Shown here: positions 22,995 through 34,137 of the stretch, in pieces
How the letters are laid out: every line of letters starts with the position of its first letter
How positions within the stretch are numbered: position 1 is the first letter of the stretch
Assembly: GCF_014905175.1 (NCBI RefSeq)
Contig: NC_057788.1
Coordinates: 13,603,404 to 13,667,403 of the forward strand
Length of the DNA stretch: 64,000 bases
Source: Aphidius gifuensis
Lineage: Eukaryota > Arthropoda > Insecta > Hymenoptera > Braconidae
Reading direction: 5' to 3'
The notes under the pieces: model-generated
The model's database searches: none
What the model saw: only the letters and a program-made list of their open reading frames with translations
What the model was told of the DNA's origin: nothing
Made by a program: the position numbers and the translations under genes

Positions 22995-24240
22995 CTTTCG
23001 TAGTTTTAAAAAAAGATTAAATAATATCTAAATCGATTGATGGATCTACTATGGAGTCCAGTAACGATGAGTAAGTTTCTGGCGAATCAGCATTAAAAAT
23101 AAACAATACACTTTCCACAAGTTTTTTCAACATCGTGCGTCTAAAAATTTCACTCAGAATCATATTTATTTTTGCGTTTTTAGTTTTTCCATCGAATAGT
23201 TTTGGCAGTTTAATTTTTTTTTTTTTTTGCTTCTCTTTTAGTCAATCTGCCTTTTATTTTACCATTTACTGACAGCATAGTTTTCATCTACTTTTAATTT
23301 CCCAGACGTAAGAAGTTCATAATATTTTGTATCTTATATTATTTGTTTCTCATTTTCTTGAATATTTATATTTGAAATGTTACAAGATATTTCATAAATG
23401 TTTTTATCATCAGTCTTATTTGCATTAACAAGTGAATTATTTATCAGCTTGGTAAAATTCTTACCTGTTTCACTTGTTTCTCCATTATTTTTACTTTTTT
23501 CTTTATTATCTTCACTTGTTTCTTCATCATTTATACTTAATTCTTCATCATTTTCACTTGTTTCTTCATCATCTTAACTTGTTTCTTTATCATCTTCAAT
23601 TTTTTTTTTTATCATCCTCACATGTTTTTTTATTATCTTTATGCTCTTTTTCACCATCTTCACCTGATTTTTTATCCTCATCATCATTTTCGTTCTCTCT
23701 ACCATTATCTCTATCATTGTCATTATTGTTATCAACTATAAAATTTTCATCTTGCATTGAAGTATTTGGAGACCACCATTCTTGAGGTGTCATATTGAAA
23801 TCTAAAAAATGAATATAGATGTTTAAATTATAATTGGAGAAATGCATATTGTTGTGTAAAAAAACTATTCGAATATTGTATCTATTTATAATACAAAAAG
23901 TATTATGATATTGGTATAATATTTATATCTAATAGAAAATAAATTATCATTTGGTTTTTGTTTTCTGCACGTATAAATGAGGTCATAGTCTCTTTTTTGT
24001 AATTGTTGACCATTTTTTGATGGAAGGATATTAAATAATGCTGGACAATCAATATTTGTTGATCTGAAAAATTGGCATTTAATTAATTGATCTGTAATTT
24101 AATTTTAGTATAGTTTAATTAGTTAAATTTGTCAATAATACATACCCATTATATCTTTGTTGATCTTTCGTCTGAGTTTTTGGAACATAGACACCCCCGT
24201 ACGTACATTTAGCAAGAATTGAAGCGTAAATTAAACTTGT
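22995..24240 (-). pseudogene. Decayed acidic multi-exon gene, family unknown
   Basis: An exon ending near 24148 (LAKCTYGGVYVPKTQTKD, then donor GTATGT) joins in phase to 24063-23925 (STNIDCPALFNILPSKNG, YDLIYTCRKQKPNDN). An exon from about 23806 to 23466 follows (MTPQEWWSPNTSMQDE, then an Asp/Glu/Asn-rich tail with DDEETSE repeats and stops). Further down are YYELLTSGKLKVDENYAVSK (about 23300) and LKKLVESVLFIFNADSPETY (about 23100), ending DLDII. Stops and frameshifts in the last parts show decay. The family was not recognised. Confidence 0.4.
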
Positions 24241-24825
24241 TTTAATTCAATACTTTTCTGTTTTTTGTATATTTTCTGTTACTTTTTTCGATCTACGCGT
24301 AGTGTGAGTATAACGGTTATTGCATTCACGCCTCCCCAGGAACTTAGAGACTTCGTCGAGAGTGTCAAATGAACGGACTGGTTGTTAACACTTCATCTGG
24401 TACAATTTAAAAAAAAAAATATATATTTATATAAAAAAACTAGTTTATTCTAGTAAAATACTAATAAATAAACCAGTCAGCTTGTAATCAGTTAGCCGAC
24501 AATTAATGGGCCGAGATAAAAACAATGATTGTAATCGATTTGTACTTTAATGTAATGTATCTATAAGTATTTGTGACCCTCCTCATTAATTGTAATTAAT
24601 GAATTCAAATTCTACGTTGCACTTAGCCGACAATTCATAAGGAACAACTGAAAAAATCAATTTATGATTGTATTTGATAGTAAATCATTTGTACGTTCCA
24701 AATATATTTGTAATGTCTGTCGGAGGTCAACTCTTTATTTAATTAATTAGATAAACATCTAAAATTGCGGAGTTTTCGGTGTAATGTCCTGCGGTAGGCG
24801 CACTAACTTTTTTATTTTTATGTTA
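24241..24825. other. No recognised gene
   Basis: AT-rich spacer; nothing supported. Confidence 0.4.
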
Positions 24826-24834
24826 TAATATATG

Positions 24835-25240
24835 TTGAGGGTGTATTTCGATCCCCCTAGCTCCATCTTACTGATTATAGATACACTACATTTAGGGGAG
24901 CTAGAGGTATTGCACCCTCAATAAATCACTCGAGCCGGCACTATTGCCAAGCGGCCAAACCACCAATTTTAACAACAATAATTAAACATAAATTAATATA
25001 GTGATATCGACAGAATCCCAAAATTATAAGGATTCTCTCGATACCACTCATGCTATAATAACTAAACTAGAAATAATTTTAATCAACGTCGGAAAATCAT
25101 AAGATTTTCCCGACCAATAAGAATTTAGCTATAAAAGAAAAAACATACACTATACTATGCGAAAAACCGAACATCCCCGAAGGATCCACACCTACTCTGA
25201 GGATTTACTGTCATCGACCGAGATCCTGGATCCTCGGTCG
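24835..25240. other. Cluster of four stable hairpins
   Basis: Hairpin 1 at 24835-24921 has outer stem ttgagggtg/caccctcaa and inner stem ctagctcc/ggagctag. Hairpin 2 at 25003-25045 has a 16-base stem (gatatcgacagaatcc) with two mismatches. Hairpin 3 at 25088-25114 has gtcgg-aaaatc with one bulge and a 4-base loop. Hairpin 4 at 25215-25240 has a perfect 8-base stem cgaccgag/ctcggtcg. No ORF spans them. They may be the structured leader or LTR of a retroelement whose repeats follow. Confidence 0.55.
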
Positions 25241-25319
25241 TTCACTCTTGGGTTGTAAGTCAACCAGGTCATCGCTCTTCCAGCATTATTAAATTATGGC
25301 ACTTTGCCTCAACGCATTT

Positions 25320-25850
25320 TAAGTCTAAAACTTAGAATATTTTCTACAAATCAGCACAATTGTAAGTTATCCTTATTCAATATCTTATTGATTATTTTAT
25401 TAATTTATTGTTTCAATAATATTTAAGTAACATTTGGGTATTTAAATTATCAATTTAAAATCATAAAATCATTTACAATTTTAACTTGTAATAAATTACG
25501 ACCGCATGGTCTGCATTTTTCTTGCTTGTGTAAAATAAATTCAAGTCATTTATTTTATTAAATTAACTGATCAAATCAATATTGAATAACATAAATTACA
25601 ATTTGTGTCATTAAATAATTAAAATTATTTGATAAAAATAAGTGAATATTTCATTATAAAAGTCTACGACCACATGGTCAAGAGTTGACGCTACTACGGA
25701 ATACGCCGCAAAAAGCATTCCTTCCATAGTATACCAGTGTAAGTTCAGTGTTACCATAAGCGTTAATATATATATATATTTAGTGAAATATATATATATT
25801 CTGCAATTGTACCAGACTCTACAACAATATCGATACAATTAAATACGTAT
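25320..25850 (+). repeat. Repeat sharing the gaccrcatggtc motif
   Basis: It contains aacttgtaataaattacg, acgaccgcatggtctgc and caattgtaagttatcc. A homologous copy lies inverted at 55225-55620. A second acgaccacatggtcaag is at 25667. Probably LTR or leader of a retroelement family; no internal coding region is attached. Confidence 0.5.
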
Positions 25851-25889
25851 TTCAACTACACTTATTTTATTGGCATTAAAATAATTATT

Positions 25890-26615
25890 ATAATTTGTCA
25901 CTGAGGAACCAAGGTTCACGCTACGTTCAAGGTACAAGCCGTCGTCTGATCTGTAAATTTAAACAACTTCAATCAATGTAAGTACCTTTAAGAAAAATTA
26001 ATTAAGTGATTGTTTCGCGAGTATAATAATAATTGTTATATTCTTTTGTGTTGTAAATTGAATTATATGCAAACCACGCGTCATCGTTGCGTAGATTTTG
26101 AGTCAGTGTTTTTGGGTCTTATAACCGACTGGATTGCTTCCCAATCCCGTCGAAACATTGTCGGGATTCGATTATAATTATTTTCTCGGGTCGTTTAATT
26201 TAAAAGTTATAACTGCCTGACTCCGCAACGACCGCATGGATTTAAATTCTCTCTTTTCTACGCGACGAATAAGTAAATTAAATTGCTTTTATAATAAATA
26301 ACTATCTGTATCACAGGTTGTATATAAAAATCAAATTTTTATCTGCTTTTAAAATAAATTGTGTACCGTTTCAAATCAAATTCACAAGTGTCTCTTAAAA
26401 TTATTTTCTCCGAATTTTTCTTTGTTATATTTTCGCGTATGTTTCAGGTGCCTTTTATTCCTCCCTACATTACGTAATTAATATCTCCCTACCTTTCTAA
26501 TGTTCCTTTGCTGGGCAGGATAAACAGGGTTAATAAAAATACATATCTAACTGGGTTATTTTATAGGGCAATATTGATTGTCTAATAAATAATCCGGCTA
26601 CGATATTTCACCGGT
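25890..26615 (+). repeat. LTR-like repeat copy R1
   Basis: It shares with the copy at 27041-31426 the blocks caaggtaca, acgcgtcat, gagtcagtgttt, ccgcatgg, tattttcgcgta-tttcaggt, ctacctttctaatg and taatccggctacgatatttca. Both copies end at the same ATTTCA, as an LTR would. No coding sequence is attached. Confidence 0.6.
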
Positions 26616-27040
26616 ATAAACATAGTTTTTTTAAACGAATACTGCATTTTTTTTTTGCACCAAAACGTTTTCTACATTAAAACTAACACTTTTTATTTGA
26701 AAAATTTTTCGATAAAATCACTTTTTTTTTGGGCCGGCTTTATCTGTTTATGGATTTTCCTGAAAAAATATAGCTTTAATTAGAAAATGATATTGAAAAA
26801 AGTTGTAGCGCTCAAAAAGACAAAAACAAAAAAAAAAAAAATTTTTTTTCAATTTCAAAATAGCAGAGTTTCCGGTGTGAACATTTTTGCTCCGCCATTT
26901 TGGATTTTTCGATTTTTTTTTTCTTTTTTCTATGTCCCTCTCCAAACCCTACAACTTTTACTTGAAATATTTTACAATTCAAGCCATATTTCTCGAAAAA
27001 AATCCATTGATAAATTAAATCGAGATACTCTGTATACATA
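26616..27040. other. Low-complexity AT-rich spacer
   Basis: Runs of A and T; overlapping ORFs on both strands are low-complexity and not supported. Confidence 0.5.
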
Positions 27041-27614
27041 AATCAACACCATTATTTTATAAGTAATGAAATAATTGTTGCAACCTGCCATATATAAGTC
27101 CAGGTTAAAGTCAAGGTACACGCTGTCGCTAGATTGTGAATTATAATACCGACAACTACACTGAAAAAAAAAATTTTTTTTCTAAAAAAAAATTATTCTG
27201 AAATGTAAAAAACACAATTTTGTTTCATCAAAATGCGAAATCGATTTAGAAACTTTTTTTTGTTTTAACTCAATGATAAATTTTTCTGAGGTAAAAAAAT
27301 CTTTGAAACAAAAACAAAAATAATTTTGAAAGATAAAAATTTTTTTTGGTTTATAAAATTTTATTATTTCAAAGATAAAAAAAAAATTATTTTAGGTTGA
27401 AAGTCTAAATTTTTTGTCTGAGAAAAATTTATTTTTTCATGTTAACATTATTATTTCTAGATTTAAAATAATTTAATTTTCCGATTTAGAAAAATATTTT
27501 TTTAGATTAGCAAATAATGTTTTAATCGCTACAATTATTTTTTTATCAATTTATTAATGTTTTTACATAATTTTTTTTTTGTTTTTAAATTTTAATATTA
27601 TTTTATTTTATTAA

Positions 27615-29807
27615 GGGAGTACTTCCATCGATTAGTTTTCTTACAATTTTTCTAATTTTTGGATATATAAATCTTGAAATTCCCCTGCATCTAATGATCT
27701 TAACTTTGTGATGATGAACAATCTAGTATTAGAGATAATTGAGTCTAAACAGGTGAACTTTTTACGTGGTTTAACATTGCAGGTATAGGATTTTTTTTAA
27801 ATTTTTTTATATTTTTAGTTCTAACAAAAAAACGGTTCTTACAAATTTGATAAAAAATTAATATGTCAAAATTGATATAATTTAGAAAATTTTGGAAAAA
27901 AAATTAAACGCTTGAACTTTCTAGAATCAGAGATATTGTTAGTTAAAGTTTGCAATATTTATCAATATTTGACATGAACGTGAGGCCGAGTGTATCCGAG
28001 CGACAATGATGGGTCGCGCGCAACTCTCCACTTATATATATCACACATATACATACTGTAGCGATATTTATCGCCTACCTTAAAAACCCATCTTATTTTA
28101 TTTGTTAGACTTTCCGCCGGTGATATTATTTAATTATTTATTTAATTTTGTATTTAAAACTCCAGCTGATGCAGAGAATATTTATTTAAAATACTATTCA
28201 TTTATTTTTTTTTATTTTTGTTTGATAGAAATCCGGGTGAACCCGGTAATACGTATTTTGATTATTATTATTATTATTTGAGACTCCAGCTTGATGCGGA
28301 GAGTATACTATTCAACGAACTATATCAAAAAGAAGAGGGGAGTAGTATAAGAATTCAGACTACGTATTGTTTTAGAGTAGCACAAACTCTCTCTCTGCTT
28401 TGGGACTCCGAGCTGAACAGTCGTTCTCTCTGAATAACCAAGTATTCTGAGCCTCTATGGGTTATCCCTGAGAGTAGCATCGTGTTCGTTTTGGTTATGT
28501 TTGACTGAGGTTAGTCCTGGTCTCGTTTAGCTTTTGATTGTTGATTTTGCGTGTATCTTTGATTTAAATTAATTATTGGGGGTTTGTGACGACGAACTAC
28601 GATTAAGTTGATTTAGTTAATTTGGATTTTTGGTAGAATAACGCGTAAATTAATTTTCCGATCACGATTTTAGTTTTGCTTTTGTATATGAATATCTTTT
28701 GAGGCTATTTACGGATTTAGAGTCGATTTACTGGCGGTTTGTGTAAGCAGATTTCGATTAAGTTGAGGTATTCTCGATTCTAATTTTTGGTTATAAAATA
28801 TGCTATTTTGGATTTTTGATACGTTTTTAATTATGTTTTGTATTTGTATTGTTATTTTGAATATAAATGTTAATTTACTGCTTTGCTTAAAATATTGTTT
28901 GTTAAATTTATTCTTCAATTTATTCTCACACACAACTTTACCCGTCCCTCTCTCCATAACCCACACCCTGAGCGACCCTGAGGTTTTCCTCGAAGACTGA
29001 GTCTATGGAAGGTTTGTTTCGATTGAGTTTCTGGTGTTAATTTTGTGCTTTTAATTTCCGATTACGACTACGATTTGGTTTAAGATTTCGACTACGATTA
29101 AGATTATGTTTGAGTTTCCGTTCCGTTTCCGTTACGTTGCAGTGTTGCAGTTGGATTTACAGCAGGTTTTATGGTTCTACTCCGATTTTACTCATTTTTC
29201 TAGTTATTATTGTTATTATTGCGTTTGAGAATTTATTTTATAATTTTGAGTTACGAAACTACGTTTTCCAGTTATTATTATTATTATTATCATGTTACTC
29301 ATTTATTAATTTTTGGTATTACTGTTCGGCCTAAAAATCGAATAAACCAATAATATATTTAATATTTATTTATATTTATTTATAAATATTATTTAAAAAT
29401 ATTAATTCCCATAGCAACGGTCCGAGAAGGTAGCTGACTCAAAATGTCATGTTACAATACAAACATCTAGATAATAAATAAACTATAATTTTATTGAATA
29501 AAAATTTCCAATTATTTTTAAACAAATTGATTATATTAACTAATGAAATAAATAATCAAATGCATATTCCAATATTGATAATCTCAATTTACAACTAAAT
29601 AAACAGCTGTCACAACAAGCATCATAGATTCTCACAAACACAAGTACACATTAATCCGAGCGTTTTCCCGAACACAACTTGGCTGTGATTGGCTGGGATT
29701 TGTACAGTATCAGGCAAAAATTTCGGGCTCCGATATAGACTTTTTGTTGCAATTAACACTACGCTTTTTCCTAAACTTTCTATTTGGATTATCTTAAAAG
29801 TACTCCC
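27615..29807. mobile_element. TTAA-flanked element nested in the long-TIR element
   Basis: The ends GGGAGTACTT and AAGTACTCCC are directly bordered by TTAA (27611-27614 and 29808-29811). A TTAA duplication is typical of piggyBac and Kolobok families; the GG start fits Kolobok better. The terminal match is only about 10 bases. Inside lies a gypsy 3' end with LTR and no transposase. Confidence 0.45.
28085..29455 (+). mobile_element. Gypsy 3' end plus LTR fragment
   Basis: It starts with the last codons of a gypsy pol (LSAGDII then stop, as at 34138) and runs through an LTR homologous to 33345-34135 but in the opposite orientation. The LTR end, near ggtccgagaaggta and atgtcatgttaca (29415-29451), matches the LTR end of gypsy 3. 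No 5' part is present, so it is a truncated copy. Confidence 0.7.
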
Positions 29808-31848
29808 TTAATGAATTTTTAATGTGTAATCATATACCGATATTCAAGTTTACGACTGAGTCTGTGGCACTGGACTCAGCCGAAGATTACTTTATTTAAC
29901 GAGGTCTTTATATGTTTAGAAAATAAAATTACTTATGAGAAACCAAGTAAAAGCTTTGCTATCTGGCGGTGATCCTACTAACTAACTATAATAAATAATA
30001 TTTTAAAATATCGATAATTCCAAAATTCACTTTCTGTCGCTAGGTGGCTTGTGAAGTTTTATTCTTTCCGGCACTTACTAAAAACGCTTCCTGATTCATA
30101 TTCTCTGACGGCAGTCAGCTGTTCCATCAAAATATTCCGTGGCACGAATGAATCGATGGCAAAAATTATATGAATTTACATGTATTCCTAAATAATGTAC
30201 ATATTATATGTTATTCATATGTACAGCATACATCGATGTGTATGTAATTGGACATCGATGTATGATTCCACGATATAGACATTCATTAAGTGAATTTTAA
30301 AATATTTTTTAATATTAAAACTTGAAAAAAAAAAAAAGTTATTCAAAAATATTAATAAATTGATAGAAAAATAATTGTACCGATTAAAAAATTACTTGCT
30401 AATTTGAAAAAGTATTTTTTTAAATCTAAAAATAATAATTTTAACATGAAAAAATAAATTTTTTTTAGACAAAAAATTTAGACTTTCAACCTGAAATAAC
30501 TTTTTTTTTTTAATTGAAAAATATTATTTCCAACTTATAAAAATTTTTTTTTTATCTTTAAAAAAAAAATTTTAGAAACGAAAAAAAATTTTTATCTTTC
30601 AAAATTACTTTTGTTTTTGTTTCGAAAAAGATTTTTTTACATCAGAAAAGTTTGTTATTTAGTTAAATCAAAAAAAAGTTTCTCAATCAATTTTGCATTT
30701 TTGTAAAACAAAATTGTATTTTTTACATTTCAGAAAAATTTTTTTTTCAATTTATAAAAATTTGGGCAATAAAAAATATTTGTCTTTTTCAGAATTTTTT
30801 TTTTTTTTTTCAGTGTATTGTAAGTACTTTTATTAATTATTCAGTGCTTGTTTCGTTAAATTTGTAATTATTGTGTAAAATAGTTTGTGTAAAAACGCGT
30901 CATTAATACGTGATTGTAGAGTCAGTGTTTAATATAAGTACGACTAAATTGCATTTCAATCCAGGCGTCCATTGTTCGGGTTTCGCATCATATTATTAGG
31001 CGACGGGTCGTTTTCAATAATTTTCAAACGCTGACTTCGTAATAACCGCATGGTCTAAATTCTGTCTCTTTTCAATATCGACGCACGAATTATTCTAATT
31101 GGATCATATAATTAATGATTTCTCTGTAAATCATTTTTATGTAATAGTAACCTGTTTTGTTCTTAAATAAATTGTGTTCTGTTTCATTAAATTAAAAGTG
31201 TTGATAAAATAATTTTGATCATTATTATATTGTATTATTGTGACATATTTTCGCGTATTTTTCAGGTTACTTTCATACTTTCCTTTATTACACTAATTAT
31301 CCTCCTACCTTTCTAATGTGTCTTAAGTGAGCTAGATAAACAAGGTTGATTAATGACATATCAGAAAAGATTATTTTATAGGGCAATACTGGGTTGTCTA
31401 ACAAATAATCCGGCTACGATATTTCAGAGCGGCTCGTCCAGTTTCAGTATAAGAGAACGCGTTCGCGGAAGGTAAAATCAGGCCGGAAAAATTATCTTCA
31501 CGCGCGGAAGAATCCGATGGAAATCTATGAATTTCTTTTTTTTTGTGAGGAAAATAAATATGTTTGAAATTTTTTTTTTTGTTTAATTTTAACGCGGCGT
31601 CTATATTGTTGGCGTGATGAATAAATTTTTCTTGTCAGGGAATGTTGCTAAAATTTTTATTGCTGTCCCCGGAGTAAATTTGACACGCATTTTTTTTTTT
31701 CAAAAAAAAAAAAAGGAAAAAAAGTATAATAAAATAAATAAAATAAAGGTACTATTGTCGGCAAATAATATTGCACATTTTTACATGGCCTTTAGCAATA
31801 AAGTTTAATGAGACTTTCGGGAAAGCGATAAACTTTTATTTTTTGTTG

Positions 31849-31882
31849 ATGTATCGAGTTAAAGACATCGTGGTACCTGAAG
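31849..31882 (+). CDS. Small three-exon gene, exon 1 (start uncertain)
   Basis: The frame MYRVKDIVVPE ends after one codon base at donor GTATTA (31883). The same frame is open back to 31747, so the true exon start may be further upstream and ATG 31849 is only the nearest methionine. The next exon enters in the matching phase. The LTR-like repeat R2 lies just upstream and may supply the promoter. Confidence 0.4.
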
Positions 31883-32435
31883 GTATTATTTATAATTTTT
31901 CTTTTAGATTTTTTATAAAATTTTAATTTTTTATTAATCAGTTTTATAGCTTTTACAAATTTTTATAAATAAATTTTTCAATATATTATAAATTTTGAAT
32001 TTTATAAATTTTTATAAATCAATTTATAATTTATTATAAATTTTAAATTTCATAAAATTTTAGATTTTTTCTTTATAAATTTTTTAATTTTATAAGCTTA
32101 GATTTTTTTTTAATTTTTATAAATTTATTTTTTCATTTTTTATAAATTTTATAAATTTTTTATGAATCAATTTTTAATTTATTATAAATTTTTTAGATTT
32201 TCTATAAATTTTTATTTTTATAAACTTTTAGATTTTTTTTTTTTTTAATTTTTATAAATTCATTTTTCTGATTTTTTTTTTTTTTTTGCAAATTTTTTAA
32301 TTATTATTATAAATTTTTTAAGTATTATAAATTTTTTTAATTAGCATAAATTTTTTTATTTATTATTATTAATTTTTATAAACCAATTTTTTAATTTTTT
32401 TTAAATTTTTCATTCTTATAAATTTATTTTTTTAG
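31883..32435 (+). other. T-rich intron 1 of the small gene
   Basis: Over 500 bases of mutated tttttataaatt-type repeats. No gene. It ends in TTTTTTTAG. Confidence 0.5.
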
Positions 32436-32558
32436 ATTTTCGTATACCAACTGCTGGAGGCTCCGGAGGAACGCAGGTGTCTGACGAAGAAGAGCTGTAT
32501 CGAGTTAACGATACGCATACAGATATTTATGATGTTGAAAAAATCATGCTACCTAAAG
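32436..32558 (+). CDS. Small three-exon gene, exon 2
   Basis: 123 bases between TTTTTTTAG and GTATTT, clearly GC-richer than the T-rich sequence on both sides. It encodes FRIPTAGGSGGTQVSDEEEL then YRVNDTHTDIYDVEKIMLPK. It enters and leaves after one codon base. The YRV...V..LPK ending echoes exon 1 (YRVKDIVVPE), suggesting an old exon duplication. The isolated codon-like composition is the best support that it is real. Confidence 0.55.
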
Positions 32559-32937
32559 GTATTTTTATGAAGTTTTAATTCTTGTAATTAATTTTTAGAT
32601 TTTTATAAATTTTTATTGATTAATTTTTGATTTTTTTTATAAATTTATATAATTTTCAATTTTTTATAAATTTTTACTGTTTTAAATTAATATTTTTAGA
32701 TTTTTCATAAATTTTTATCGAACTAATTTTTCGATTTTTATATATATTTTGTTTTTTTTATCAATTTTTAATTTTTTTACAATTAATAAATTTTTTAATT
32801 TTTATAAATTAATGTTTTTAGATTTTTATACATTTTCAATTTTTATAAATTTATTTTTTAGTTTTAAATAAATTTTTTTAATTTTATAAATTAATGTTTT
32901 TAGATTTTTCATTAAATTTTAATTTTTTTTAATTTAG
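32559..32937 (+). other. T-rich intron 2 of the small gene
   Basis: Same tttttataaatt-type repeats as intron 1. It ends in AATTTAG. Confidence 0.5.
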
Positions 32938-33134
32938 AGCGACAACAGCTTGACATGGAACTCGAGGATGATGACGATGATGATGCTGATACGGTTATTC
33001 TCGAACCGGAGGAGATGAATCGGCGGTTGGAGAATGTCGATTACTACAATTGTCGCTACATTCCACGTGAAGTTTCGAGAAGAAGTAGGATTTGTGGAGG
33101 TCCAATGTGGATGAAAGATTTCATTTTTTATTAA
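32938..33134 (+). CDS. Small three-exon gene, exon 3
   Basis: Acceptor AATTTAG, then 197 bases to TAA. It encodes RQQLDMELE, a six-Asp run, TVILEPEEMNRRLENVDYYN and a basic/aromatic end VSRRSRICGGPMWMKDFIFY. An AATAAA-like signal follows the stop. The phase continues from exon 2. The ending RRS.R....P.WMKDF recalls the linker of copia-type polyproteins, so it could be a captured retroelement tail. The predicted product is at least about 118 residues, acidic and soluble. Function unknown. Confidence 0.55.
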
Positions 33135-33344
33135 AAATAAATTGATTGAAATGTTTAAAATATATATTGTTTTCGATGTTTTTTATCAATCCTTATCCTT
33201 AGATTTTTTTTTATCTCTTGAAATTATTATTTTTATATTGATTTGTTTTTTTTGATTTATTTGATTTGAAATATTTTTTTTTTTTTTTGATATTTTTCAT
33301 ATGAAAAATATGAGATCTATAATAATAATAATAACCTGAAACGT

Positions 33345-34135
33345 AATTTTCAAAATAAAACACTAAAATCTGCTAAAAATCCAACTGCAACACTGCAACG
33401 TAACGGAAACTGAACGGTAACTCAAACTTAATCTTAAACGTAGTCGTAATCTCAAACAAAATCGTAGTCGTAATCGGAAAGTAAAAGCACAAAATTAACA
33501 CCAGAAACTCAATCAATCAAACCTTCCATAGACTCAGTCTTCGAGGAAAACCTCAGGGTCGCTCAGTGTGTGGGTTATGGAGAGAGGGACGGGTAAAGTT
33601 GTGTGTGAGAATTAATTGAACAGACAATATTTAAGCAAAGCCGTAAGCCAAGATTTATATTCAAAGTCTCAATAATTAAAATACAAAACACGATTAAATA
33701 TACAAGCATATTTTCATAAGAAAACTAGAATCGAGATTACCTCAACTTAATCGTAATTTGCTCGCGCAAACCGCCAGTAAACCGATTCTAAATCCGTAAA
33801 TAGCCCAACGTTAAAAGAAGCTGGGCTTAACCCAAGTCAAACATAACCAAAAACGAACACGAGGCTCTCCTCAAGGATAACCCATAGCGGCTCAGAATAC
33901 CTGGTTTATTCAGAGAGAACGACTGTTCAGCTCAGAGTCCCAAAGCAGAGAGAGAGTTTGCGCTACTCTAAAACAATATCTCGACAAAACCAAATTTCTC
34001 CCCTCTTTCCCTTTTTACTATAGTGTATTGAACAGTATACTTTCCGCATCCAGCTGGAGTTTCAAATAATAATAATAATGAATCAAATACATATCATCGG
34101 GTTTACCCGGTTTTAACAAATAAAATTAATTAAAT
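33345..34135 (-). repeat. Gypsy 2 3' LTR (end truncated)
   Basis: Homologous, in inverse orientation, to 28100-29330. Shared blocks include gttcagctc-gagtcccaaagcagag, cgtaacggaaac and ccataacccacac-type sequence. It directly follows the gypsy 2 pol stop. The outer end breaks in a taataata run near 33345 and lacks the conserved terminal tgtaacatgac-type sequence. Confidence 0.65.
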
Positions 34136-34137
34136 AA

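Larger units (their letters stand above)
27159..30815. mobile_element. TA-flanked element with arms of about 450-500 bp
   Basis: It begins CACTGAAAAAAAAAA and ends with the inverse, TTTTTTCAGTG, both bordered by TA. The arms 27159-27610 and about 30300-30815 are inverted copies with shared blocks such as gaaagtctaaattttttgtc and ttttttcatgtta. The original centre has been replaced or split by a TTAA-flanked insertion. Probably a Tc1/mariner-like non-autonomous element; no transposase. Confidence 0.7.
27041..31426 (+). repeat. LTR-like repeat copy R2, split by an insertion
   Basis: The left part 27041-27158 and right part 30816-31426 together match R1. The TA at 27157-27158 and 30816-30817 is the target duplication of the inserted long-TIR element. 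After the shared end ATTTCA comes gagcggctcgtccag, which resembles a tRNA-Pro-type primer site (ggctcgtcc in common). A possible donor (gaag then gtaaaa) follows near 31470. The LTR interpretation is likely but unproved. Confidence 0.5.

Noticed and set aside
23474..23785. 103-codon plus-strand ORF rich in Leu/His/Ser
   Set aside because: It is the antisense of the acidic repeats of the minus-strand relic; low complexity.
24840..24870. tttcgatcccc resembling a tRNA B box
   Set aside because: No matching A box, acceptor stem or cloverleaf around it; it belongs to a hairpin.
28218..28433. 71-codon ORF in the gypsy LTR fragment
   Set aside because: Lies within LTR sequence and contains a Tyr run from att repeats.
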